Origin: Hymenobacter puniceus
Lineage (GTDB): Bacteria; Bacteroidota; Bacteroidia; Cytophagales; Hymenobacteraceae
Assembly (NCBI RefSeq): GCF_014333525.1
Contig: NZ_JACSCX010000003.1
Coordinates: forward strand, 1-64,000
DNA length: 64,000 nucleotides
Direction: 5' to 3'
Shown here: piece by piece, positions 25,437-33,742 of the stretch
Layout: each line of letters opens with the position of its first letter
How positions within the stretch are numbered: the stretch's first letter is position 1
Notes under the pieces: model-generated
Databases searched by the model: none
Told to the model about the DNA's origin: nothing
Seen by the model: only the letters and a program-made list of their open reading frames with translations
Position numbers and translations under genes: made by a program

Positions 25437-26003
25437 ATGCTATCCGACAAACAAACCACTCGCCTGAGCAAGCTCTTGAGCCTGGTGTTGCGCCACGACC
25501 CGGCTCACCTGGGCCTGACCCTGGACGAGCAGGGCTGGGTGGGAGTGGACGTGCTGCTGGCGCAGGCTCAAGCGCACCAGATTTCGCTTACGCGCGAAGC
25601 CCTAGTCTACATCGTCGAAACCAGTCCTAAGCAGCGCTTCCGACTCAGCGACGACCAGCAGCGCATCCGAGCCAGCCAGGGCCACTCGGTGGAGGTGGCC
25701 TTGGGCTACGCGCCAACGGTGCCACCAGCCGTGCTCTACCACGGTACTGCGGTTCGCCACCAAGAGCAAATTATGCGCGAAGGCCTGCGGAAGATGAGCC
25801 GCCAACAAGTGCATCTGAGCGCCGATGCAGCTACGGCCCGGCAGGTGGGCAGCCGACACGGCGCGCCGATTGTGCTCCGAATAGACGCCGCCCACATGCA
25901 CGCCGATGGCCACACCTTTTATCGCGCCGACAACGGCGTGTGGCTGGTGGATGAAGTCCCAGCAGGCTACCTGCAGCTATCAGACGGCCCCGCTTCAGCG
26001 TAG
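25437..26003 (+). CDS. kptA: RNA 2'-phosphotransferase (Tpt1/KptA)
   Basis: 188 residues, the usual length. It shows the KptA start LSKLLSLVLRHDPAHLGLTLDEQGWV and the ADP-ribosyltransferase-like core LYHGTAVRH...GLRKMSRQQVHLS. The enzyme removes a 2'-phosphate from RNA with NAD+, giving ADP-ribose 1'',2''-cyclic phosphate. Bacteria lack the eukaryotic tRNA-splicing route, so its natural target is unclear. ATG at 25437 follows menA closely, and a terminator follows. Confidence 0.92.
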   Translation: MLSDKQTTRLSKLLSLVLRHDPAHLGLTLDEQGWVGVDVLLAQAQAHQISLTREALVYIVETSPKQRFRLSDDQQRIRASQGHSVEVALGYAPTVPPAVLYHGTAVRHQEQIMREGLRKMSRQQVHLSADAATARQVGSRHGAPIVLRIDAAHMHADGHTFYRADNGVWLVDEVPAGYLQLSDGPASA

Positions 26004-26025
26004 CCAGCATGAGGATTACGTTCCC

Positions 26026-26051
26026 AAAAACCCAGCCTAGGCTGGGTTTTT
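26026..26051 (+). terminator. kptA terminator
   Basis: AAAAACCCAGC-CTAG-GCTGGGTTTTT: an 11-bp stem with flanking A and T runs. Confidence 0.88.
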
Positions 26052-26063
26052 CTTGCTACGCTC

Positions 26064-26071
26064 TATATTTG
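26064..26071 (+). promoter_or_regulatory. -7 box for the flavoprotein gene
   Basis: TATATTTG, a full TAnnTTTG match, 24 nt before the ATG at 26096 and just after the kptA terminator. Confidence 0.7.
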
Positions 26072-26095
26072 CATCATTGTTGCATTTTAGTAAAA

Positions 26096-27016
26096 ATGAA
26101 GCTGATGGAAATGTATGATGTAGTGATAGTAGGAGGGAGCTACGCCGGACTAAGTGCGGCTTTGCTGTTGGGCCGTTCTATGCGCCGGGTATTGGTAATT
26201 GATAATCAGCAGCCCGCCAACCGCCAGACACCCCATTCGCACAGCTTTCTGACGCAGGATGGCGCTGCTCCGGCCCAACTGGCGGCCGTGGCCCGGGAGC
26301 AGGTGGCCCGGTATCCCACGGTGGCTTTCCAGACTGACACAGTAGTCGCGGCTAGAACTGAGGCGGTGGGTTTTGAGGTGCAAATGGCCGGCGGTGCAAA
26401 CGTGAAAACGCGGAAGCTGCTGCTGGCTACCGGTGTAGTAGACGAGTTGCTGCCGATTCCGGGGCTGGCCGAATGCTGGGGGATTTCGGTGCTACACTGC
26501 CCGTATTGCCACGGCTACGAGGTGCGGGGGCAGCAATTGGGGTTGCTGGCCAACGGTGACGTGGCAGCGGAGTTGGTGGCGTTGATTCGCAACTGGAGTC
26601 GGCAGCTGACTGTTTTCACCAACGGCCCCGCCATCTTCACGCCCGAGCAACAGGCGCTGCTGAAAGCGCACGAGGTGCCAGTGGTCGAAACGCCAGTAGT
26701 GAGTGTTGCCCACGCGGCCGGCTACCTAACCGCTCTGCGCACAGCGGATGAGCAGTTGCATCCGCTGGACGCGGTATTTGCTCGTTTTTCCACCCGACTT
26801 CCCGGTACTCTGGCTCAGCAACTGGGCTGCACCCTCACGGCAACCGGCCACATTCAGGTCACAGAATTCGGCGAAACCGGCGTTACTAACCTCTACGCAG
26901 CCGGCGACGCCACCACGCCCATGCGGCAAGTAGCAGCCGCCGTAGCCCAAGGTGCCAAAGCCGGTGCCTGGCTGAATCGGGAGCTGATAGGAGAAGGTAT
27001 TTACGCTGAAGTATAG
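26096..27016 (+). CDS. Thioredoxin-reductase-like FAD oxidoreductase (GliT/DepH-like)
   Basis: 306 residues. FAD motif VVIVGGSYAGLSAALLLGR near the start, a second glycine-rich stretch and YAAGDATTP near the C-terminus. The redox motif is CPYCHGYE, as in dithiol oxidases of the GliT/DepH type, rather than CATC of true thioredoxin reductases. It probably oxidises a dithiol or reduces a small disulfide. Partners are unknown. The ATG at 26096 (MKLMEMYDVV) follows the -7 box at 26064-26071; ATGs at 26105 and 26111 are alternatives. Confidence 0.83.
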   Translation: MKLMEMYDVVIVGGSYAGLSAALLLGRSMRRVLVIDNQQPANRQTPHSHSFLTQDGAAPAQLAAVAREQVARYPTVAFQTDTVVAARTEAVGFEVQMAGGANVKTRKLLLATGVVDELLPIPGLAECWGISVLHCPYCHGYEVRGQQLGLLANGDVAAELVALIRNWSRQLTVFTNGPAIFTPEQQALLKAHEVPVVETPVVSVAHAAGYLTALRTADEQLHPLDAVFARFSTRLPGTLAQQLGCTLTATGHIQVTEFGETGVTNLYAAGDATTPMRQVAAAVAQGAKAGAWLNRELIGEGIYAEV

Positions 27017-27042
27017 GCGCCCCCGCTAAAACCGTCCTGACG

Positions 27043-27080
27043 CACTGCGCCCCGACTACTCGCGTAATCGGGGCGCAGTG
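27043..27080. terminator. Hairpin between convergent genes
   Basis: A 13-bp perfect stem CACTGCGCCCCGA...TCGGGGCGCAGTG (27043-27055 with 27068-27080), between the flavoprotein gene and the helicase gene. Confidence 0.7.
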
Positions 27081-27098
27081 TTGTGGTAGCGGAAAGTT

Positions 27099-28841
27099 TT
27101 ACTCTGCGGCTGGCGCTGGCGCGGTAGCCTGCGGTGCTGTAGTGTCGCCTTCGGGCCGAGGGCCCCGGCCGGAGCGGTTGCGGCCACCCCGCTTGCGGCG
27201 GCGCTGGCCTTCTGCCTGGTCGTTATTGGCACGGGGTTCGGTAGCGGCTTCGCCTTCCGCACGGGGAGCCCGCGGTTCGCGGTGCGGCCGGGCCTCCCCT
27301 TCGGGGCGAGGAGCGCGGGGCTCACGAGGGGGGCGGGCTTCGCCTTCCGGGCGCGGGGCACGCGGCTCGCGGCGGGGGCGGCTTTCGCCACCATCTGGCC
27401 GGTCTTCGCGGGGTGGGCGCTGGTAGGGCTGGGATGGGGCCTGGCCGGCGTCGAGGGCGGCCAAGGCTGCTTGGGCTTTGGCAATGCGGGCCAGTTGGTC
27501 GGCGTCGGGTTTGCCGTCGCCGCGGTTGGGACGGGTTCCGTCGCGGCCTCCACCGCTACGGCCGCCGTTGCCACCTTCGGGGCGTGGGCCTCGGTCGCGG
27601 CCACCGCCGCCAGAACCGCCGGCGCCGCCGTTGCGGGGGCCGCGCTCGGGCCGGCCGCCTACTTTGCCGCGCAGGCCGCTGAACCGTTTGGGGTCGAACT
27701 CGGGCGCTTCGCCCAGGCCGAGGCCTTCGGTAATGGTTTGCTTTTCTACTTCGCGCTCAATCAATTTCTCGATTTTGAGCACGCGGTCCTGGTCCTGGTC
27801 GGCAATGAAGGTGATAGCCGTGCCTTTGGTGGCGGCGCGGGCCGTGCGCCCGATGCGGTGCACGTAGTCCTCGGCGGCGCGCGGGATGTCGTAGTTCACC
27901 ACGTGGCTCAGCGAGTCAATATCAATGCCCCGGCTCAGCACGTCGGTGGCAACGAGGATAGGGAACTGCTTGTTTTTGAAGGCGCGCATGATTTCCTCGC
28001 GCTCCTCCTGGGTGCGGTCGGAGCTGATGCCCCGGGCCTCGATGCCCAGCTTGTTGATGGCCCGCACAATCCCGCCCACGGCCGCTTTCTGGCTGGTAAA
28101 CAGCACCATGCTCTGCACATCCTGGGTTTTGATGATATGCTCAAGCAGGTAGATCTTCTGGCGGTCGAAGGCCATATAGAACTGCTGGTCGATGCCGGCG
28201 GCGGGCTTGGATACGGCCAGGCGAATTTCCTCGGGGCTCTTGAGCAGCTGCTGCGAAAAGTCGCGGATTTTGCTGGGCATGGTGGCCGAGAACAGCAGCG
28301 TCTGGCGCTCCTTGGGCAGCTGCCGCACAATGTTGAGGATGTCATCGGAGAAACCCATGTCCATCATCTTATCGGCCTCGTCCAGCACCAGATATTTCAG
28401 GTCCTCGAACTTCACGTAGCCCATCTGCATGTGCGCAATCAGGCGGCCGGGCGTGGCAATGATGATGTCGGCACCGGAAGTGAGGGCGCGCTTCTGCTGC
28501 TCCCAGCCTTCACTTTTGCCCCCGCCATAGATGGCAATGGAGCTGGCTTCCACAAAGTAGCCGAAGCCGGTGACCTGCTCGTCAATCTGGGTGGCCAGCT
28601 CGCGGGTGGGTACCAGCACCAGTGTGGAGGTGGTGCCGTGCTTGGCGTGCGAAATCTTGTCGAGTAGCGGCAGCAGGTAGGCGGCGGTTTTGCCGGTGCC
28701 AGTTTGGGCGCAGGCAATCAGGTCCTTGCCTTCCAGAATGCGGGGAATGGCCTGCTCCTGAATGGGCGTGGCATTCTGGTAATTCATGGCATCGATGCCC
28801 GCGAGCAGGTCATCGTGCAGGTTAAACTCGTGAAACGTCAA
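27099..28841 (-). CDS. DEAD-box RNA helicase with long RGG-like tail
   Basis: 580 residues. The helicase core (1-375) carries every DEAD-box motif: Q motif (ATPIQEQAIP), AQTGTGKT, PTRELA, TPGR, DEAD, SAT, and HRIGRTAR. It starts like RhlE (TFHEFNLHDDLL). The tail (about 400-580) is rich in Arg, Gly and Pro, with three 15-residue repeats (REPRAPRPEGEARPP type), and probably binds RNA. Likely roles are RNA unwinding in ribosome assembly or decay. The start is TTG at 28841, which fits the RhlE-type N-terminus; no ATG fits. The predicted leader (28842-28905) has a GCTGACC/GGTCAGC hairpin. Confidence 0.92.
   Translation of the reverse strand: MTFHEFNLHDDLLAGIDAMNYQNATPIQEQAIPRILEGKDLIACAQTGTGKTAAYLLPLLDKISHAKHGTTSTLVLVPTRELATQIDEQVTGFGYFVEASSIAIYGGGKSEGWEQQKRALTSGADIIIATPGRLIAHMQMGYVKFEDLKYLVLDEADKMMDMGFSDDILNIVRQLPKERQTLLFSATMPSKIRDFSQQLLKSPEEIRLAVSKPAAGIDQQFYMAFDRQKIYLLEHIIKTQDVQSMVLFTSQKAAVGGIVRAINKLGIEARGISSDRTQEEREEIMRAFKNKQFPILVATDVLSRGIDIDSLSHVVNYDIPRAAEDYVHRIGRTARAATKGTAITFIADQDQDRVLKIEKLIEREVEKQTITEGLGLGEAPEFDPKRFSGLRGKVGGRPERGPRNGGAGGSGGGGRDRGPRPEGGNGGRSGGGRDGTRPNRGDGKPDADQLARIAKAQAALAALDAGQAPSQPYQRPPREDRPDGGESRPRREPRAPRPEGEARPPREPRAPRPEGEARPHREPRAPRAEGEAATEPRANNDQAEGQRRRKRGGRNRSGRGPRPEGDTTAPQATAPAPAAE
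27240..27371 (-). repeat. 45-bp tandem repeat in the helicase tail
   Basis: Three in-frame copies of a 45-bp (15-codon) unit encode the basic, proline-rich repeats of the helicase tail. The third unit is shortened and diverged. Such repeats can change copy number by slippage. Confidence 0.85.
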
Positions 28842-28913
28842 GGTACAGCTTCTTTAAGATGATAGAGGGCTGACCTTGCGTCTCGGTCAGCAAACCGCTG
28901 GGTTGGATTGAAA

Positions 28914-28921
28914 CAAAGATA
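28914..28921 (-). promoter_or_regulatory. -7 box for the DEAD-box helicase
   Basis: TATCTTTG on the minus strand, giving a leader of about 65 nt with a 7-bp hairpin. Confidence 0.6.
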
Positions 28922-28951
28922 ACGGGATTTGTGTGCGGTTGAGGTCGGATC

Positions 28952-28989
28952 GGCAGTAGCGCGAACTTTGCAGTTCGCGTCCCCGCGCC
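28952..28989. repeat. Family C repeat, single arm (copy C2)
   Basis: The sequence matches the left arm of copy C1 almost base for base, including the hairpin CGCGAACT-TTGC-AGTTCGCG. The second arm is absent. Confidence 0.8.
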
Positions 28990-29022
28990 GGCAGAACGTC
29001 ACCTCAACCCGAACATCATTTC

Positions 29023-29061
29023 AAGAACGTCATTCCAAGCGGAGCGAGGAATGACGTTCTT
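29023..29061. repeat. Short palindrome, family B (copy B1), terminator-like
   Basis: 14-bp perfect arms AAGAACGTCATTCC...GGAATGACGTTCTT around an 11-nt centre, with AAAA/TTTT flanks. It is directly downstream of the Gfo/Idh/MocA gene on the minus strand and could serve as its terminator. Confidence 0.85.
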
Positions 29062-29062
29062 T

Positions 29063-30085
29063 TTAGTTTTTACCCGCCAGTACTTCCAGCTGCCAGCGCA
29101 GCTGCTCAGGGCGCACCGGGAAGGGCTGGCCGTGGCGGATGGTCTGGTGCACGGCGTCGAACAGGCCGACATAATTGCCGGCGGGCGCGGGCAGAGTGGA
29201 AGTGGTGAACCGGCCCGGCTCAGGGACTAGCGTGAGCGTGCCCTCTGCTCCGGCGGGCTCGTGGCCGTAGGCGGCTTCAGTGGGCAGCAGGCCCTGGTCG
29301 AGCTGGGTTTCCTGCACGTCGGCGCGGCTTTTCTGGAATGAGCCGCGGGTGCCGTGCAGCACGTAGGCCGGTACCGGCGCGGCCGTGAGCAGACTGCCGG
29401 CCACAAATACGTTCAGGCCCTGCGGGTACTGCAGATGCAAATGGAAGTAGTCATCAACGCGGGAGCCGGGGCGGTGGCTGGCGCGCGTGACATGGGCGCG
29501 CTCGGGTTGCCCGAACAAGCTCAGGGCCTGATCCAGTACGTGTGGGCCCAGGTCGAAGCTCAGGCCGCTGCCCGCCACGGCCGGGTCTTCCTTGAATGTT
29601 TTGGCGTTGAGAGCGGCCTTATACCTATCGAAGCGGAAATGCACTTCCGTGAGCTGGCCCAGCTGGCCGCCTTCCACCACCTGGCGCACCAGCTGAAAGT
29701 CGGAGTCCCAGCGGCGGTTCTGGTAGGCCAGCACGTGCCGGTTTTGAGCGGCAGCCAGGGCCAGCAGTTCGTTTAGCTCGGCTACGGTGGTTGCCACGGG
29801 CTTCTCGATGAGCACGTGCTTGCCGGCCTGTAATGCCTGTTTCGCGAGGGCAAAATGGGTATCGTTAGGCGTGTTCACCACCACCAGCTCCAGCTGCGGG
29901 TCGGCCAGCAGTTCGGCCACGCTGTCGTGGCTGATGACGGTGGGGTATTGCTGGGCCATCTGTTTGCGGCTGCGCTCCACCACGGCCCGCAGCATAAAGC
30001 CTGGGTGCGTGCTCAGAAACGGCGCGTGAAAAATGCGGCCCGACATGCCGTAGGCCAGCAAGCCGGTTTGGATGGGAGAGGACAT
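29063..30085 (-). CDS. Gfo/Idh/MocA-family oxidoreductase
   Basis: 340 residues. N-terminal Rossmann domain (1-120) with GLLAYGMSGRIFHAPF, then VVVNTPNDTHF and the family motif HVLIEKPVATT. The C-terminal alpha/beta domain includes DLGPHVLDQALSLFG. Family members oxidise or reduce sugars or related polyols with NAD(P). The Gly-x-SGRIFHAPF form is common in YdgJ/YvaA-like scyllo-inositol dehydrogenases, but the substrate is not certain. No sugar operon surrounds it. Confidence 0.9.
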   Translation of the reverse strand: MSSPIQTGLLAYGMSGRIFHAPFLSTHPGFMLRAVVERSRKQMAQQYPTVISHDSVAELLADPQLELVVVNTPNDTHFALAKQALQAGKHVLIEKPVATTVAELNELLALAAAQNRHVLAYQNRRWDSDFQLVRQVVEGGQLGQLTEVHFRFDRYKAALNAKTFKEDPAVAGSGLSFDLGPHVLDQALSLFGQPERAHVTRASHRPGSRVDDYFHLHLQYPQGLNVFVAGSLLTAAPVPAYVLHGTRGSFQKSRADVQETQLDQGLLPTEAAYGHEPAGAEGTLTLVPEPGRFTTSTLPAPAGNYVGLFDAVHQTIRHGQPFPVRPEQLRWQLEVLAGKN

Positions 30086-30159
30086 GAGCGTTTTTTGTTA
30101 TTGGGGAAGCAAGCGTTACAGCGGGTTGTCAAGAACGGTATTCTGGGAACGTCGTTTCA

Positions 30160-30396
30160 AGAACGTCATTCCGAGCTTGCGAGGAATCTCGCGTATTGAT
30201 GTTGCAATGGCAACGGTCATGCTGAGCGCAGCCGAAGCATCTCTCCCGCTTCGTTCTAACCGTATAGCTAACCCACGTTACGGAGAAAGCTCCGGTCCGG
30301 AGCCCAAGCCAATCGTTCTACATTCTTCGCAATTTGGGTTAGGTGTCCCTGCAACATCAGCACGCGAGATTCCTCGCAAGCTCGGAATGACGTTCT
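30160..30396. repeat. Composite palindromic repeat: family B with a family A arm inside
   Basis: Inverted arms of 47 nt (30160-30206 and 30350-30396), starting AGAACGTCATTCCGAGC, pair except at a few positions. Between them sits a family A-like arm (30208-30257, GTCATGCTGAGCGCAGCC...). Just upstream (about 30130-30159) lie two decayed copies of the arm start. It fills most of the 338-nt gap 30086-30423, which has no gene. Confidence 0.92.
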
Positions 30397-30423
30397 GTTT
30401 AGCTACAATCCATCCATCCATCC

Positions 30424-31155
30424 ATGCTTGACCGATTCTCTGCCCAGGCCGACCTCTACGCCCGCTACCGCATCGACTACCCGGCGACGCTCTACGACTG
30501 GCTGCTGCCGCAGGTGCCGGGCCGCGCCCGCGCCTGGGACTGCGCCACCGGCAATGGGCAGGTGGCCGCCGTGCTGGCCGGGCATTTCGGGCAGGTAGAG
30601 GCCACCGACATCAGCGCAGCGCAGCTGGCCCAGGCCGCCCGGCAGCCCAACATCACCTACCAGCAAGCCCCGGCCGAGCACACGCCGTTTGCCGCCGCTA
30701 GCTTTGATCTGGTGACGGTGGCGCAGGCTGTGCACTGGTTTGATATGGCCGCCTTTAACGCCGAGGTTCGCCGCGTGCTGCAGCCCGGCGGGGTAGTGGC
30801 TGAGTGGGGCTACGGCCTGCTGCGCATCAGCCCCGGGCTGGACCCGCTGGTGCAGCAGTTTCACGACGACACCATGCGGCCCTACTGGGACGCTAACCGC
30901 TGGCACATTACCGACGAGTACGCCCGTCTGCCGTTCCCGTTTACCGCCGTGCAGCAAGCCCGTTTCGAGGTGCGGCGGCAGTGGTCGGCGGAGTGGTTTT
31001 TGAACTACCTGCGCACGTGGTCGAGCGTAGTGAAGTACCAGCAACAGCATGGTCACGACCCGGTGCTGCTGCTAGCGGAAGAGGTGATGCGACTCTGGGG
31101 GCCGGGCGAGCGAGAGGTGGTGTTTCCGGTGTTTGCTCGGGCCGGGCGGCGGTAA
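30424..31155 (+). CDS. Class I SAM-dependent methyltransferase
   Basis: 243 residues. AWDCATGNGQVAAVLA (about 37-52) is the SAM-binding loop, EATDISAAQLAQA motif II, and FDLVTVAQAVHWFDM the post-II region of UbiE/type 11 methyltransferases. The substrate is unknown. It lies between two repeat clusters and has no obvious operon partner. Confidence 0.88.
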   Translation: MLDRFSAQADLYARYRIDYPATLYDWLLPQVPGRARAWDCATGNGQVAAVLAGHFGQVEATDISAAQLAQAARQPNITYQQAPAEHTPFAAASFDLVTVAQAVHWFDMAAFNAEVRRVLQPGGVVAEWGYGLLRISPGLDPLVQQFHDDTMRPYWDANRWHITDEYARLPFPFTAVQQARFEVRRQWSAEWFLNYLRTWSSVVKYQQQHGHDPVLLLAEEVMRLWGPGEREVVFPVFARAGRR

Positions 31156-31182
31156 ATCCGGGCGGGTCTGGGAATTCACTGG

Positions 31183-31222
31183 AACGTCATGCTGAGCTTG
31201 TCGAAGCATCTCTACCGCTTCG
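31183..31222. repeat. Family A repeat, single arm
   Basis: Matches the left arm of copy A3 at all but one position over 40 nt (GAACGTCATGCTGAGCTTGTCG...). There is no second arm nearby. The rest of the 31156-31406 gap has no recognisable gene. Confidence 0.85.
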
Positions 31223-31406
31223 TGTGCGCGTAAACCTGATGCGGAATGCCGTATGATTGTCACTCGGTGTCGCTTGTTTGAGATAGGACTTCGCCTGGCT
31301 TTTGCCCGGCGTCCTGTTTCCAGTATATAGCGTCGGATGAAATTCAGGCGTCCTATGGAAACAAGGGAATAACGCCTGATTCGGGGGCTTTGCGTTTCTT
31401 GCGCCG

Positions 31407-32570
31407 ATGATTGAATCCGCATTTCACGATACCCTACCGCTGGCCGGGTTGCGCGTGCTGGAACTGGCCTCGGTGCTAGCCGGACCGCAGGTAGGTCAGT
31501 TTCTGGCCGAGTTGGGGGCCGAGGTGCTGAAGCTGGAGCCCCCGGCCGGCGACGTGACGCGCACCTGGCGCACTCCCGCCGAAGACCCTGCTACCACCGT
31601 TACGGCCTATTTCAGCAGCGCCAACTGGGGCAAGCGCAGCCAGACGCTGGACCTGACCACGCCCGCTGGCCAAACCGCCCTGCACCAGCTAGCCGCCACC
31701 GCCGACATCGTGCTGACCAGCTACAAGCCCGGCGACGCCGAAAAGCTCCGCGCCGACTACCCCACGCTGGCGGCCCTGAACCCGCGCCTGATTTACGGAC
31801 ACATCACCGGCTACGGCCCCACGGAAACCCGCGCCGGCTACGACGCTGTGCTACAGGCCGAAACCGGTTTCATGCACCTCAACGCCCCCGGCCCCGGCCA
31901 GCCGCCCCAGAAAATGCCCGTGGCTCTCATCGATTTGCTCACTGCCCACCAACTCAAGGAAGGCCTGCTCGCGGCCCTATACCGCCGCGAGCGAACCGGC
32001 CAGGGCGCGCTGGTGGAAGTGAGCCTGCTCAATAGCGCCCTGGCCTCGCTGGCCAACCAGGCCGCCACCTGCCTTGTCACGGGCCGGGAGCCGCAGCCGC
32101 TGGGCTCGGGCCACCCCAGCATTGTGCCCTACGGTACTGTGTACACGGCCCAGGATGGCACGCGCCTGCTGCTGGCTGTGGGCTCTGACCGCCAGTTTAG
32201 TCAGCTGTGTGCCGTGCTGGCGCGGGCGGAATGGGCACAGGATGCGCGTTTCCGCCGCAACGCTGATCGGGTAGCGCACCGCGCCGCGCTGGAGGAGTTA
32301 CTGGCCCAGCGCATTGCCGAAGTGCCGGGCCGGGAACTGCTAACCCAGTTGGAGCAACTGGCCGTGCCAGCCGGGGCGGTGCGCACGGTGGGCGAGGCCC
32401 TGACGCATCCACTGGCCCAAACGATGCTGCTGCCGCCGGCTCCCGGTTTCCCGCACGCCGGTATGCGCACAGTGGCGTTCCGCAGCAACGCGTGGCCGGT
32501 GGTAGCCGCGTTAAGCGCCCCACCGCCACTGGCTGGCACACAAACTTATACTGTCTGGTCGGCTGCTTGA
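31407..32570 (+). CDS. CaiB/BaiF-type CoA-transferase (class III)
   Basis: 387 residues. The N-terminal domain begins LAGLRVLELASVLAGPQVGQ, with GAEVLKLEPPAGD and LTTPAGQTALHQL. The catalytic Asp is in AGYDAVLQAETG. These enzymes move CoA between carboxylic acids. Partner substrate is unknown: no acyl-CoA ligase, dehydrogenase or carnitine gene is adjacent. It seems to be a single-gene unit. Confidence 0.9.
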   Translation: MIESAFHDTLPLAGLRVLELASVLAGPQVGQFLAELGAEVLKLEPPAGDVTRTWRTPAEDPATTVTAYFSSANWGKRSQTLDLTTPAGQTALHQLAATADIVLTSYKPGDAEKLRADYPTLAALNPRLIYGHITGYGPTETRAGYDAVLQAETGFMHLNAPGPGQPPQKMPVALIDLLTAHQLKEGLLAALYRRERTGQGALVEVSLLNSALASLANQAATCLVTGREPQPLGSGHPSIVPYGTVYTAQDGTRLLLAVGSDRQFSQLCAVLARAEWAQDARFRRNADRVAHRAALEELLAQRIAEVPGRELLTQLEQLAVPAGAVRTVGEALTHPLAQTMLLPPAPGFPHAGMRTVAFRSNAWPVVAALSAPPPLAGTQTYTVWSAA

Positions 32571-32738
32571 AGATTACCGCAATTGAAAGTGGTTGCCAGC
32601 CTTGGGCGTGGTGGTTACCAGACAACGCTAAAACTTACCGCCTGTTACCTTGCGTAGATACTACCACCCACAACTGCTTCAGTAGCGGTATTTCTTCCTG
32701 CTACGCCTTGTTGCAACTCGTTCTGTTCCCGTCTCTCC

Positions 32739-33560
32739 ATGGATACTATCAAGCCCACCAAGCCCGCCAAGTCCACGGCTCATTCAGCTGCTGAAAACAA
32801 TCCTAATTCCGGCACGCCCAACTCCGACAATACCGCCACCCACGCCCCCGGTGCGCCCGGCGCCGTTCCTGCCGACCGCCTCGACCTGATCTTTGATGGT
32901 TTACGGCAAAAGTCGTCGGCCAAACAGGCCATCTACCGCAATACGCTGGCCACGTTTGCCCTGCTGCGGCAGGTGTCGCAGGAACTGGTGGTGGAGCTAA
33001 GCCGCCGCATTACGCCCGTTGATTCCACGGTGATTATCGAGTATCGACCCGTCAACGAAATGGAGTTTCATATCCGCTTTTCCGGCGACCTGCTGGTATT
33101 TGTGATGCACTCCAACATCGTCACCTTCCCCGACGACTATGGCCCGATGACCACCAAGTATGTAGAGGAGGACTTCCGGCGGCGCTTTTTCGGGCACATC
33201 ATGGCCTACAACTTCATGGCTGACAGCATCAAGTACCAGCGCCTCAACGACCCCGGCTACCTGGTCGGCCGTTTGCTCATCAACATCGACAATCACTATT
33301 TCCTGGAAGGCGTGCAGCAACTGGAACTGCCCGACAACGATATGTCGGACAACCAGGTGACGGCCGACGGCCTCAAGCTGTTCGTGGAAAGCGCTATGGT
33401 GGCCGCCGTCAATAACGACCTGATTGCGCCGCCGCTCAACGATATCCAGAAAATATCGGTGAAGCAGAAGCTGGAAAACCAGCAGGTAAGCCGCGGCAGC
33501 AAAGTAGGTTTCAGCTTCTCCAACGAACAGAGCCGCACCATCGACGGGCTGCCGTATTAG
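32739..33560 (+). CDS. Conserved-looking protein of unknown function
   Basis: 273 residues. The first ~45 are low-complexity (Thr, Asn, Ala, Pro) and likely disordered. The rest is a folded, soluble alpha/beta domain (LDLIFDGLRQKSSAKQAIYRNTLATFALLRQVSQELV...) with acidic and aromatic patches. No signal peptide, membrane segment or known motif is visible. It is flanked by CaiB and a 31-bp palindrome. I do not recognise the family. Confidence 0.8.
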   Translation: MDTIKPTKPAKSTAHSAAENNPNSGTPNSDNTATHAPGAPGAVPADRLDLIFDGLRQKSSAKQAIYRNTLATFALLRQVSQELVVELSRRITPVDSTVIIEYRPVNEMEFHIRFSGDLLVFVMHSNIVTFPDDYGPMTTKYVEEDFRRRFFGHIMAYNFMADSIKYQRLNDPGYLVGRLLINIDNHYFLEGVQQLELPDNDMSDNQVTADGLKLFVESAMVAAVNNDLIAPPLNDIQKISVKQKLENQQVSRGSKVGFSFSNEQSRTIDGLPY

Positions 33561-33622
33561 CACTTGTTTGCCATTACAAGGACGCAGGACGATGTAATGA
33601 ATCCTTGGTTTGCTGCACATGG

Positions 33623-33687
33623 CCCTTACAGAGAAGCCCTCTGGTGTTAGGCTACCAGCCTAACACCAGAGGGCTTCTCTGTAAGGG
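33623..33687. terminator. 31-bp perfect palindrome between convergent genes
   Basis: Arms 33623-33653 and 33657-33687 are perfectly complementary over 31 bp with only a 3-nt loop. Position suggests a bidirectional terminator for the unknown gene and trpS, though there is no T-run and the stem is much longer than needed. Confidence 0.75.
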
Positions 33688-33742
33688 ATTGTGTCGCGCT
33701 TAGTGGAGAAAGGAGCGTTTCGCTTTGCTCGCAATGAGCCAG

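Noticed and set aside
27282..28667. 461-codon + strand reading frame opposite the helicase
   Set aside because: Antisense shadow in GC-rich DNA; the minus-strand helicase has every DEAD-box motif.
30086..30423. Possible tRNA or small RNA in the repeat-filled gap
   Set aside because: No cloverleaf or T-loop (GTTCRANNC in proper context) was found; the pairing is explained by the composite repeat.
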